Source: Gnetum montanum
Lineage: Eukaryota > Streptophyta > Gnetopsida > Gnetales > Gnetaceae
Assembly (NCBI GenBank): GCA_015680685.1
Contig: MNCI01027152.1
Span: 49,456 to 113,455 of the forward strand
Reading direction: 5' to 3'
DNA length: 64,000 bases
The notes beneath the pieces are model-generated. The model was given only the letters and a program-made list of their open reading frames with translations. It had not been told where the DNA came from and made no database searches. Shown in pieces: positions 44,780 through 56,223 of the stretch (position 1 is the stretch's first letter; each line of letters begins with the position of its first letter). The translations under genes and the position numbers were made by a program.

Positions 44780-45936
44780 GAGCATGGCAATATGTCCTCA
44801 TATGAGACGGTGCTTTATGTCAATGATCTTATGATGGGATATTGCTAGCTTGTGTTAGTGGGGATGAAGCACAAAAAATTGTGGATCAATTCCATGAGGG
44901 ACTATGTGGAGGACACATAGCTCCTAGAGCTATGGTTGTAAACATTGGGTGGCTAGGTTACTACTGGCCTTACATGGAACATGATTGCATCGCTAAGGTA
45001 AGGACATGTGATGTATGTCAACATCATGGAAACCTCATACACATATCACCTACTGAATTACATACCACACAAATCACATGGTCTTTCAAACATTGGGGAC
45101 TAGACATTATAGGGCCTATCACGCCTAAGTCTTCTGTACAACATAGTTTCATCATTACTGCAATTGAGTACTTCACAAAGTGAGTAGAAGCCAATCCCCT
45201 TAGGAAGATCACATCCCAAAAAATTTGCAAATTGATTTTGGACAATATAGTGACACAATTCAACCTCCCAATAACTATTGTTACAGACAACAAGCCCCAA
45301 TTTAGTAGTGGAGAAACTAGAGCATTTTGTGAAAGCTTTGGTATTAAACATTCTTTCTCATCACCATATTATCCCCAAGAAAATGGCCAAGCAAAAGCCA
45401 CTAATAAAGCCATTATCAACCTTTTGAAAAAGATGCTCAGCAATAGCAAGCAGCAATGGCACAAGCAACTCTTCTACATGCTTTGGGCTTTTTGCACAAC
45501 ATGCAAGATATCTATAGGTAAGATCCCATACAGTCTTGTATATGGATCTGAACTGGTGTTACCTCTAGAATTGAAGGTCCCATTACTCCAAATGATCCTC
45601 TCAAACTTTATGGATGAGGCTCAAAACAATGAGTCAAGAATCATTGATCTTGACTCTGTGGAGGAAGAGCGCACCCAAATGCTTAACCAAATTGAGTGGT
45701 ATCAAGCCAAGCAACAAAAAAAACATCATTATAATCTACACCAACGTTTGATCAAAAAAGGATATCTAGTTCTCAAGGCCGTTCGCAAGCCCGTGAACAA
45801 ATTCTCATCCAACTAAGAAGGCCCTTTTTTGGTCACAAAGGCATACAGTAATGGAGCATTCAAGTTGGCTGACTTAGATGGTAACGAGTTCCCAAATCCT
45901 ATCAATCATTTGTACCTAAATCCCTACTATGCCTAA
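44780..45936 (+). pseudogene. Integrase of the inner element
   Basis: The zinc-binding part has HEGLCGGHIAPRAM and CDVCQHHG. The core has the first Asp in WGLDIIGPI (45103-45105) and the second in VTDNKPQF (45286-45288). The position of the catalytic Glu, in the motif QENGQAxATNK, holds Lys (45394-45396), a single G-to-A change. A TGA replaces Trp in YFTK-VEA (45181). The C-terminal part has KIPYSLVYGSELVLPLELKV and an extension ending NPINHLYLNPYYA and a stop. The two open stretches (113 and 194 codons) are the longest in this pol. Confidence 0.88.
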
Positions 45937-45980
45937 CATACAACATCATGCTAGATATAAAGCAAGGTAATCAGAAGCAT

Positions 45981-46353
45981 CTGCTATGATGTAAAACTGG
46001 CATAGAGTGTCTGCTATGATGTAAAATTAGCAAAGAGTGTCCGCTATGACATTAAACTAGCACAACATGTCTTTGGGTCATGACACAAAACTGGCACCCA
46101 CATCATGTCTTAGGGCCATGACATGAAATTAGCACCCACAAAATGATTCCCTATGACTTTAAACTAGCCATCCCCCATCTGCTACGACATTAAACTAGCA
46201 CAAAGATCTATTAGGACCTTAAACTAGCACATCACAATCTGTTGGAACCTTAAACTAGCACAACATGGTCTACCTAGATCTTAAACGGGGACCATGGTCT
46301 GCTGGGACCTTAAGCTAGCACATCCAATGGTCTACCAAGATCTAAAACTGGGT
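45981..46353 (+). repeat. Tandem array of about ten CTGCTAYGAC-TTAAACTAGCA units
   Basis: Units of about 33-42 bases carry a YTATGAC or RGGACC word followed by TTAAACTAGCAC. The array starts 45 bases after the integrase stop, as the left element's array does. It is a further member of the GGCCTTAAACTGGCA repeat family. Confidence 0.85.
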
Positions 46354-47865
46354 TCATGAGGCAACCATTCTGGTTCAACACATGGGACCTTGTGAACAAG
46401 CGAGCGAGAATGATTCCCATCTTCCGTTGCCTACCCACACCTCTTGGGCAAGGTGAGGTGGAGCGTTGTAGTTCCAAAATGAAATTCATGATTTCAAGGA
46501 AACACCCTCTAGGACATTTACAACGTTGCCATCCCTAGCATCTTGTTGACCTTCCAAAGATGTCACTTGACATCTTGCTAAACTTCCAAAGCTACCGAAA
46601 CCATTGTCAATCATCTTGGTTGTAGCTCTCTTCATCAGCACCTCCCGCTGGAGTCCCAACACTATTGTGGCCCAACCACAATGTCGCTGCCCTCCATCCC
46701 TCACCATCATCCAAGTCTAAAATAACATTCAGCAACTGGCCTTATCACCTTGCAACTAAATTTCCTAGCTCTTGCCCATGGTGGGGATTCCTGAGCACCT
46801 GCATCATTGAGTACTCACTTTAGGTGTGCCTACTGGAGTTTTTTCAACCTACCATCGCCAACACCTACACTGGCCTTCCTACTATGGACATTGCGCATTT
46901 GCAACTTTTTTGGCATCTCGAGCAGACCAAACTTCATCTTTGTTTCACATGATGATTTTTTTTTCTGGTTTTCTCTCTATTGTGTTTGCAAGATAAGGCT
47001 GGGATGGCACTGATCAAGAATGTATTCTACCATGAGATCAAGATACTACATTGTTCCAAAGTACCCACTTTGACTAGCCTAGCTACTTGAGGGTGCATAC
47101 ATTCACATCCCTCACATCCTTTCAACCAACCTAACCTTTGTTTTCCCCCTTTACAATTTCTAGAATCCCCTCGCAAGCTTCTCCAATGCACATGTAATCC
47201 TTTCCCATGCTTAACCGATAAGCCCATGATGGACGTAATGCAACTTGTCCCATGGGAAGCCTCTATATGTTGGTCAAATCCCCACACAGATGTAACACAA
47301 CTCATCTTGGGGAGGAGACACCTATCCTACAGCGATGCTACGGTTGCCTTTAATATAAATATGGGTGTGCAAATTTGTTTAAAAAAAAGGAAAAACAAAA
47401 ACAATGACAAAAAAAGAGATAAGAAAGAAGAAAAGAAAATAAAGAAAAAGAAAAAGAGAGAATCAGATATGACAAGTCCCCAAGTCAAATGGCACAGTCA
47501 TCGCTTTGAAACTATCTTAGCCTTGGATCAACAATCTCCAAGCATTCTGATGAGAGGTTGAAATCCAAAGGAGAAAGACACCCATGCATGTTGACTCCCT
47601 CACAAGCACCTCAACAAGGGATCACACCATGGCAATAGCCCTCATAGCATCACATCCTACCTTTCTTCTTTTCCCATCCATTGTCCCCTGACACCATCTC
47701 CTCAAACCCATTCCCTATTCTTTATCATACTCCACTTTCCTAGCACTCTCAAGCATAGTGAAGCATCATCTAAGTCGGTGTTGATGAATGGTGTTGGTGT
47801 CATGTTCATCATGGTGTTTTGTATTCTTTGTTGACATCTCTTGGGCAAATCATCTAGACATCGAC
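46354..47865 (+). other. 3' untranslated tail of the inner element
   Basis: No gene is supported. It contains an A/G-rich low-complexity block (about 47379-47460) and, near the end, GTGTTTTGTATTCTTTGTTGAC...CATCGACAAAGAGG, shared with 1334-1395 of the left element. Confidence 0.6.
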
Positions 47866-47878
47866 AAAGAGGAGCTAG
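47866..47878 (+). promoter_or_regulatory. Polypurine tract of the inner element
   Basis: AAAGAGGAGCTAG immediately precedes the 3' LTR start TGAAACACCATC, in the expected place and with the expected composition. Confidence 0.8.
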
Positions 47879-50050
47879 TGAAACACCATCAATTTTGGGT
47901 TTTCATGGCTTGGCATGAGATCTGCTCAAGCATGAAGAGCTGCATAGATCATGTAGCACCCCGAAAGTCCAAAAACCCACAAAGTTTTCTATGGGCTTAT
48001 CTACTACATTCCTTAGCATAGTTAATGTAGCATCCAGTTGTAAGGCCAGTTTACACAAATGGAGCATTGGAGGTGGATCATGCAATTCAGAAAATTTTCA
48101 ATCTTTTAGGCCATCTTGGTTGTCGGTCCACCCAAGTACCAAGCTAAGAGTAGTTAAAAGTGTTCAGGATGTGCAAAATAGTTTGGAAAATTTTCTATTT
48201 TTGACCTATTACACTACGCTATGCTACACAGCATAAATAGCATAGCAGGCCATGCAGTGCTAAAACTTTTTGTAAGTGTTGAACCAAACATAGAAGATGC
48301 ATTTGGGAAATTATTTAACTTCCAAGGATGCATGTCCTACTACATCCTCGAAGTATGATCAACATGACATGGAAAAATCTGGAAAGCGGCACAAAATTCA
48401 TCCTATTTTCGGTGCTATGTTGTGCTACACTGTGGCAAGTGGTACAAAAGTCATCCTATTTTCAGTGCTATGTTGTGCTATGCTACACAGCGTAGCACAA
48501 CATAGTAGGGTGCCAACATTAACAAAATCCTCCATCAAGTTATTTTGACATGGAAAACACACTTCACTATTCTTCGACCTCCAAAGCTGCTTGTCCCACT
48601 TTGCCCTTGGAACATGACCAAGGTCCCATGGCAGAGTAGTGCAGATTAATGTAAAATTCATTCAAAATCAGGTGCTACACTATGCTACACTACACAGCGT
48701 AGCAGGTATATCAAGGACAAAAGTGTCTCAAGAATGCAACCGGGAGGTCTCAGGCTCTTTTGACATAGAAAGCATGGTTGCCAATTGTTGAAAATGCTTG
48801 TCTTGCTAGGTTTTGAAATGATATTTTCAATTTTTGATAACATTCATTCGCAAAGGGGGTTCTACACTATGCTACGCTACGTAGCGTAGCACAGCATAGC
48901 AAGCTACTGTTCACACTACTTTGCTACGCTGAACAACGTAGACAGCGTAACACTTGAAAAAAATCCTTAGGACCCCTATAGAAGTTCCAGAACACATCAT
49001 CAATGGTCACTTCTATTTAAGCTTCTCCTTGATAGCCAAGATCAGCAATTTGATTTATTTTTTTACACCCCCTGTTGATCCCCGAAGGTTGTCCTTATGC
49101 TTGACCCTACTCAAAAGAGAAGGGAAGACGTAGTCTCAAAGCATAGGCTCCAATTTTCATTTATTCTAGACACTCTTGTAAAAATGTGGTAGTCTCAAAT
49201 TTTGGCACATGTAATCTAGGCAATGTGGTCATAGTTGGGCAACTATTCCTACTCTTATTCTTGTTTCATTCAGAGTAGCACATCAGTGTAGCACCACACC
49301 TTGAGCATAGCACACCAGTGTGACACATCCACATTCATGCTACATGGGACCTAAGACATGTGGCATCCAAACCATGTATCTTTTTCAACCCTTGGCTCTA
49401 TAAATACCCTAGTAAATGACATTCTAAGGATTGGCTTTTGTAATTGCCTTTGGAAGAAGATTGGTGAGCAAAAGGTTGATGAGCAGAAAATCCCAGTATT
49501 AAAGCCTCCCAAATCTCTCTTCAACTCTAGCATAGTAGCTCTTCATCTAGCAATCATCAGCCCATTTGTGCCTACCAGCACCATGTCTACAGCATCCCAA
49601 AAGCTATGACCATATTGCTCCACTACCTAGCTATGTTTGTCCAACACTGCTCTCCAGTTGTACACATCAGTCATTCAATCAAAAGTCAAGTTCCCCAATC
49701 TCAGCATGGTGCATTTCCTTACTTGAATTCTCATTTTACTTTTCTATAGCATACATGTTACATTATTATGTATTTATTTGTATTTATTGCCACTATTATG
49801 TATGTTGATATGCTTCTACTATTGTGCATGCTACATTCTTACCTGTTTTAACTTCTACATGTAACGTGCTAAAACTATTATCTATGAATGGTTATTTGAC
49901 ACCATGTAAGTCCCTGATTAATTAACTAGACCACTTAAGGCACCCCATTTCTATATTCTCCAGCATGACCACCCTCTTGTAAACTCAAGGTTCGGTTGTG
50001 CGCCTGATGACCTTTAAGTGTTCTAGCCACAAACATTTTCAAATGCTAGA
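47879..50050 (+). mobile_element. 3' LTR of the inner element (2172 bp)
   Basis: It starts TGAAACACCATCAATTTTGG and ends AAATGCTAGA (CA changed to GA). A TATA box TATAAATAC is at 49399-49407. It has a local internal duplication of a GGCAAGTGGTACAAAA..CATCCTATTTTC stretch near 48380-48480 relative to the 5' LTR, which partly explains its greater length. It is followed by the AAATG duplication. Confidence 0.92.
48870..48891 (+). repeat. Perfect 22-bp palindrome in the 3' LTR
   Basis: TGCTACGCTAC joined to GTAGCGTAGCA is an exact palindrome with no spacer. Looser copies lie at 48205-48240, 48470-48510, 48675-48705 and 48915-48955. Confidence 0.95.
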
Positions 50051-50055
50051 AAATG
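50051..50055 (+). repeat. Right target-site duplication AAATG of the inner element
   Basis: Identical to 27305-27309. The outer LTR sequence (TTAGTTAATTAGTTAGTTTA) continues right after it. Confidence 0.9.
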
Positions 50056-50344
50056 TTAGTTAATTAGTTAGTTTAAATTAGTTAATCTAATCACTTTTAT
50101 CTCCATTTGAATACCAAACTATAAAAATACAAAATGATAAAAATTAGATGCCTCAATTACACTTAACCATACTAGTGTACATCACAAGTGTAATTGGGAA
50201 GACAATGATTGACCTTATGGCAAGATTCACTTCCTAGAAGACTAGTGCACTAGAAGTGATAATGTCCATGGAATTTGACAAAATTGCATGTGAACACTTT
50301 ATGATTCGTATGGTTGGACATAGGGGTACCTTGCTACTCATCAT
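50056..50344 (+). mobile_element. 5' LTR (LTR-A) of the outer element, part 2
   Basis: It matches the second part of the 3' LTR (62056-62344) closely: CACTTTTATCTCCATTTGAA, GATGCCTCAATTACACTTAA and CCTAGAAGACTAGTGCA, ending CTACTCATCA. With part 1 it gives an LTR of about 938 bp. Confidence 0.92.
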
Positions 50345-50345
50345 T

Positions 50346-50364
50346 GGCACTGTTGTTGAGGACT
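50346..50364 (+). promoter_or_regulatory. Primer binding site of the outer element
   Basis: TGGCACTGTTGTTGAGGAC lies one base after the LTR end. The minus-strand relative has the same site with four transitions. The tRNA was not assigned. Confidence 0.7.
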
Positions 50365-52450
50365 TTGTTTGTTGAAACATGTGTTATTTAGGTTTAAGTC
50401 AATACCATTAATATCATTGTATGAACCTCAAGGTCAATATCATTCTCACTATACATAGAATTGTAAAAGCACACTAATAATTCTATTTGTTTTGCAAAAT
50501 TTCTTCTTCTTCCCATAGATGAAAAAATGTTAAACCATTGGTTCCACAAGAGTGCAAAGTGGTATATACTCATCCATATGAGTATGTGCTAGACTTCAAC
50601 TTCATCCTACATTAGGATGAACAACTTCGATGGTATGATATGGAGGGAAACATCATCTTGCCCCCCAATCAATCTATGCTCGGGATGCTATTTCAAACCC
50701 TTAAGAAGTTAGGCATTGCAAATCTTCGCGAAGAGTACATTGTGAATGGTTATGATACTAGGAACTACTATCCTTTTGAAACACAATGCAAGCAAGATCA
50801 ACATCAAGAGAAACTCCATGAGGCTACAAAGGAAAAACATTACACTAATCCCTTATTCCTACTAGATCAAGATGATAATAAGGATCCTCTCTTTGAAGTT
50901 TTTCAACATGCAGATTCTCCACCCCCTGTTATTAGTGACAAGGGTGTGAACCTAAACCTTCAATTCACTATTCATAAACTAGGTCCAAGAAAAAGTGACA
51001 ACCAAGGTAGGGACTTAGGTAACCATTACAGTGGCAAGGGATCTAAGGATGATGGTTGTAATAAACAAAAAAGTGATGGACATTGCAGTGGCAGTGGCAG
51101 TCCATCTTCCTCTTCATCTTCTTCATCTGATATCAAACATTCATGTTCATCTAAGAATTCTCATAGACGCCACTATCAAAATAATTGTGATGAAGCTAAT
51201 CAATAAGAAAATAATGATCGTGAGGGCCAAAAGCATCATCAGCATCATCAATGCAGTGATGATGATGAACCTCTATTCATGACTCAAAGCATGCTCAATA
51301 ATGTAGAGGTAGTTAAAATTCCAAACATGCATATGAAAGATAGTAGGATCAAGCACTTACACATTAATAATATCCTAAGATCTGAGGGGGGATACAACTC
51401 TAATCCATAGACACATCTACAAGCTTTCCATGATGCTTGTTCCTTACAAAATATAGAAAATGAATTATGCTTTTGTGTTACTGAGAGCTCATTAGATCCA
51501 AAGGCTAATTGAGCAAGTAGCAAAAGAAGAAGGTGAGCTACAAAAAAGTAAAAGTGCAGAAGAGTATAAGAGGGACCTTTCCATTAGGAAATGGAAGGTT
51601 TAATTCTGTGACTAGGAGGAGACACTACTCGATGAAGTGGTGAATAGGAAAACCTTACCCATCCAAAAATCTATTTCAAACATTTAACAAAGGTTGATAA
51701 ATTATGGGACTCTTTGGATGAAAACTCTCAAATCGCAATGAAGATCACTAAAGAATCCAAAGAGTAAAATAGTGATAATAACTATAGAAGGAAAAAAGAA
51801 GCTAACCGTTCCTACCAAAGAGGTAAGGGAAAAGCTGCAACAGTGGAGGAAGTTGTGGAAATCGACTCTGATGATAAAACTAATTGTGACATCTGTAAAT
51901 ATGAATATCTAAAGGGATGTTTCCCTATGGTGTCACACCTATAAGAGTCTGGGATGTATGTATTGAATCCTCAACTAGCACATAAGCAAGCACCTAGATG
52001 ATTTCCTTACCCTCAAGGCAATCCAAGGCAATTCCACTAGCAATAACAAGCTTACTACACAAGTGGAACTCCTCCACAACCTTATGAACAATATTAATAG
52101 TGGTATCAATCACAATTGTGGGAAATGCCACCACCAAGGCAACAATACCCTTATAGGCAACTAGATCCATACAAGTACTATGTTCAACAACTCGTATCCC
52201 CTAGAAGTTCTACAATTCATACCTCATTTCAGCATTACTATTACCCTCTAGAGTACCACCAAACTCATTCACCATCTACTAGAGGGGAAAACCCATATTC
52301 ATACCACCCTCCACATTTGTCTGCACACACACCTTTTCCTTTAACCTAGTTACCTCCTACTCCATCCATGCAAGATGAGATTCCTCTATAATCACAAAAT
52401 GAAATGCTACAAGGGCTATAAATTCATAACCAACTTTCCAATTGAGTGGT
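50365..52450 (+). pseudogene. gag of the outer element
   Basis: The 188-codon frame at 50640-51206 (MEGNIILPPNQSMLGMLFQT...) ends in a Ser/His/Lys-rich stretch (GSGSPSSSSSSSSDIKHS). Beyond it come DEPLFMTQSMLNNVEVVKIP and AFHDACSLQNIENE. A break follows where the minus-strand relative has 150-200 more codons of capsid core, then AKEEGEL-like and TLPIQKSISNI pieces. The Tyr/Pro-rich part at 52116-52349 (PRQQYPYRQLDPYKYYVQQL) lies before protease. Several stops occur. Lineage: non-chromoviral Athila/Tat group by context. Confidence 0.65.
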
Positions 52451-52659
52451 TTGGATAATAGATATAAAAAAAGACCTTTCTTCTAACCCAACAGTCCTCT
52501 TCAACCCTCACGATCTAGTTCATTTGATCATCCTACATCTCCAATAGCCTCATCCTCTACATCAAATACCTTTGAGTGTCTTTCAAACTAAGTGCTACCA
52601 TAGATTCACACTATCATGCTAACTCATGCTATTTCTGACTAGATCAAGGTTAGCAATCT

Positions 52660-53060
52660 TCCCATGAAAAGATCTAACCTAGGAAGTCCACTCATTGATC
52701 TAAAAATCTCTGGACATGAGCCATGTACGGCTCTTCTTGACTCAGGTTCTAGAGTTAATCTCATCTTCCATGACATGTACAAGGCCTAGAACCTACCACC
52801 TCTTAAGAAGAGAAACATCCATCTAGAATTTCTAGATTAGTAAATTATTATTCCTCTAGGACTAGTAGAGGACATTGTAACCATAATTTATGGGTGGTCC
52901 TATCCTACAAATTTTCTAATGATCAAGGTTAAAAATTTCAAAAGTGACTTCCCCATCATTATGGGAAGAGCTTAGTTAAGCACAATTGACACACGTATGG
53001 ACATAAGGGACCTCTCTTTAGAAATATCAAAAGAAAATGAATTAGGAAAAATAGAGAAGA
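52660..53060 (+). pseudogene. Aspartic protease region of the outer element
   Basis: LIDLKISGHEPCTALLDSGS keeps the canonical D-S-G active-site triplet (near 52739-52747). RVNLIFHDMYKA follows, then FPIIMGRA in the place of the LGR-type motif. Stops interrupt it (TAG after MYKA). It lies between gag and RT. Confidence 0.7.
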
Positions 53061-53519
53061 AGCATATTCCATGCATTGCGTACAACAATAATGGGTGCAA
53101 TTACATGCAAAATATTTGATTAATCAAAAGTACATACATTAAAGCATGCAATCAGTGTGCACAAGAAATCAATATTCAAAGGTGGCTATACGCAATAACC
53201 ACAAAATAGCATAGCACCTAGTGGCTGATAGTTGACTTAAATAGTAGCACATTATGCATGGAACCAACTAAGAGCCTAACATGTTCTTATGTTGAAGGCA
53301 TGGAAAAAATTGAACAAGATCATTTCCAACTCTCTAATGAAGATGATGATACTTGTTGGGGAGAGTTGGAGATCCATGATAACTTTAAGCAAGAGCACCT
53401 AGAGCTAAAAACTTTATTAACTAGCATGGAATATGCATTTTTAAACCATGGTAAACTACTCATAGTTAAATCCAAACTTGCTTCTAAACAAAAAGTAAAG
53501 TTGTTAAAGGTAGTTAAAA

Positions 53520-54890
53520 AATGACCAACAGCCTTTGCTTGGTCATATCTTGAGCTAACAGGAATTGATCCAAGGATATGCCAGCATCACATTTACATCA
53601 ACCCAGCCATAAAGCCTAGAAGGCAACCATAGAGGTGGCTAAGCCCTAAATTGAATTAGATTATCAAAGAGAAAATTGAACAACTCCTCAAGGTGGGGTT
53701 CATCTATCCCATCATGGATATTTAGTGGGTTAACCCGCTCATAATTGTGCCAAAGAAAGAAGGAAAATGGTGGTTCTACATTGACTTCAGACTATGAAAT
53801 ATGGCAACATTTAAAGATCATTTTCCATTACCATTTCTGGATCAAGAATTGGACACCATATCTAGGCATTGTTATTATAGCTTCTTGGATGGTTATAGTG
53901 GCTATAACCAAATCCAAATTGCACCAGAAGATTAAGCCAAGACAACATTCATGAGCCCCTAGAAAAATTTTGCATATTATAAGATGTCATTTAATCTTTG
54001 CAATGCCCCTACAACATTTCAATACTTGGTCCTTAGTATTTTCCAACAATAGATCTGTAGTGATGTGGAAGTCTTCATGGATGACTTTTTCACCTATGGA
54101 GCTACATTTGAGCAAGCCTTGGATTGCCTAGAGCAAGGACTAAAGAGATGTATTGAAACAAACTTATGGCTCAACTAGCAAAAGAGCCCTCTCATGGTTC
54201 AAGAAGGCATTGTGCTAGGGTATCGAATTTTACAAAAAGGGATTAAGTTAGACCGAGGAAAGATAAGAGTCATATAAGAAATAACATGCTAACCAGAGAC
54301 TGTTAAAGATGTTTGGTCATTCCATGGACACACTGGCTACTACCAATGATTCATAGAGAATTTTTCTAAGATTTCAAAGTCATTGGTAAAGTTTACAAAG
54401 AAATATTCACCTTTCATCAAGACCAAGGAATGTGAATGTGCATTCCAACAGTTAAAAGAGAAACTCATAGAAACACTAATCCTACGAGCACCAAACTAGT
54501 CTAGACCCTTCCACATCATGATAGATGCATCTCACTATGCCTTGAAAGTAGTGCTCATGCAGATGGACAATAAGAAACACCCATATTATACCCATTGCAC
54601 AAGTCGAAGCATTGTGGAAGCATAGTTAAATTACACCACCATAGAAAAAGAATTAATGGTAGTGGTGTATGCTCTAGAAAAGTTTAGGCACTATGTGCTT
54701 AGCTACAAAGTGTTTGTACACATGGACCATAGTGCAATCTACTTCCTCATGAACAAGCCAATGATGAGCCCTTGTGTCATATGATGGCTTGTGATCTTGC
54801 AGGAATTCAATCTCACAATGGTAGATTGAAAAGGGACCAAGAATATGGTCATTGACCACCTCTCGTGCTTAAGATGGGATAACAAAGAAG
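53520..54890 (+). pseudogene. Reverse transcriptase and RNase H of the outer element
   Basis: AFAWSYLELTGIDPRICQHH, EKIEQLLKVGFIYPIMD, LIIVPKKEGKWWFYIDFRL, FKDHFPLPFLDQELDTI, SFLDGYSGYNQIQIAPED and FNLCNAPTTFQYLVLSIFQQ are RT motifs. The catalytic site reads FMDD (54074-54085) in DVEVFMDDFFTYG. HTGYYQ-FIENFSKISKSL leads into RNase H: FHIMIDASHYALKVVLMQMD, NYTTIEKELMVVVYALEKFR, and VFVHMDHSAIYFLMNKP ending TKNMVIDHLS. These patterns (FMDDF, GHTGYYQ) are of the Athila/Tat group, not chromoviruses. There are at least a dozen stops. Confidence 0.85.
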
Positions 54891-56223
54891 AGGAGAGCCT
54901 ACTCTCTAATTAATTTCTAGATGAACTCCTCTTTACAAGAATAATAAATAAACAAATGCTTGTAGAAACAACATGGTACAATGGCATCTTCACCTATCTT
55001 CTCACTCAAGAGATGCCGCAAGATTTTGACTTTAGAAAGAAGCAAAAATTTCTTCATTGGACCAAATATTTCATGGAAATCAATGGATACCTCTACAAGG
55101 TGTGTGCATATGGCCTAATTCACTAGTGTATCCCTGATGAAGATCAACTCTGTGTTCTCTAGGATGCTCATGAAGGGCCTTACAGAGGCCACTATGCAAG
55201 GAGACACACAACTATAAAGATCTTGATGGCAAGATACTATTGGCCTATAATCTTTAGGGATGCCCACTAGTTTGTCCAATCTTCTAAACATTATCAATGA
55301 GATGGGGAAATGACCACTTGCATGGAAGGTCCTCAATAGTGGATTCAACCACTAGAACCTTTTGACATATGGGGCATTGAATTCATGAGTCCCATCACAC
55401 CCATGTCCAATGGGAAGGCATATATTATCGTAGCAGTCAACTACTGCACAAAATGGGTAGAAGCAGACATCGTTACTAATTGTACATCATCCACTGTTAC
55501 TAGATTTATACAATAAAACATTGTAAATAAATTTGGGGTTCCACATTTAGTAAATTCTAACAATGGAACTCATTTCATAGGTGCCACTTTTAGAATGTTG
55601 ATGCAATGCTTGGAGTTGAACATAAATTAACAACACCTTACCACCCCCAAGCCAATGGTCAAGTAGAGGTTACCATCTAGGAAATCAAAAAAATACTAAC
55701 ATGGACTATTAGAAAATATAGGAAATATTGGAATACAAAACTTAACAATGCCCTCTAGGCTTATCATTCAACATGGAAACTTCCTATTGGCTATTTTCCC
55801 TAGGAGTTAGTGTATAGAAAACTTCCAATCCTCGCAATTCAATTTGAGCTTCATACACTCTCAATAGCCTATGATCTAAATCTTGACCTAAGTATAGCAC
55901 AGAAAGAAAAATTAATCAACCTAAATGTGCTAGATGAAAATCAATTAGTGGTCTTATCCTTGAATGAGATGCACAAGCCATTCAGTAAGAAATGTCATGA
56001 CCTTAGAATACAGAAGATAAAACTTCAACTAGGAGATAAGGTCCTCTATTGGAACCCTAAACATGTACCCTAAAGGGTAAAATTCCAAACATTATGGGAG
56101 GGACCTTATGTAATTGATCAGACCTTTCCCTCTAGGGCCATGATAATTTACAAACCTAAAAGCCCAAATAAAGAGCAACTAGTCAACATCCAACAAGTAA
56201 AACCTTTTCTTGAACCAAGATAG
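54891..56223 (+). pseudogene. Integrase of the outer element
   Basis: The zinc-binding part HEGPYRGHYARRHTTIKILM lacks the paired Cys (QSSKHYQ). In the core the first Asp is Glu (WGIEFMSPI) and the second is Asn (NSNNGTHF). The Glu region is frameshifted. The C-terminal part is a good 87-codon stretch (55810-56073: MYRKLPILAIQFELHTLSIA...LGDKVLYWNPKHVP). It is followed by LWEGPYVI, MIIYKPKSPNKEQLVNIQQV and KPFLEPR before the stop at 56221. The enzyme is dead, but the C-terminal tail matches the minus-strand relative closely. Confidence 0.8.

Larger units (their letters stand above)
27310..50050 (+). mobile_element. Inner Tat-type Ty3/gypsy retrotransposon, 22.7 kb, nested in the outer 5' LTR
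   Basis: Order: 5' LTR, primer binding site, gag, protease, antisense gene, RT, RNase H, archaeal-like RNase H, integrase, tandem repeats, polypurine tract, 3' LTR. Two RNase H domains, a size over 20 kb, repeats after pol and a splice acceptor before RT are traits of the Ogre/Tat group. A separate 2.7-kb insertion splits RT from RNase H. All genes have stops. By eye the first roughly 106 LTR bases differ at about 13 positions, so it is an old insertion, and the outer element must be older still. Confidence 0.9.

Noticed and set aside
47226-47561. 111-codon plus-strand frame with a Lys-rich part
   Set aside because: The Lys-rich part is produced by an A/G-rich simple stretch in the element's untranslated tail.
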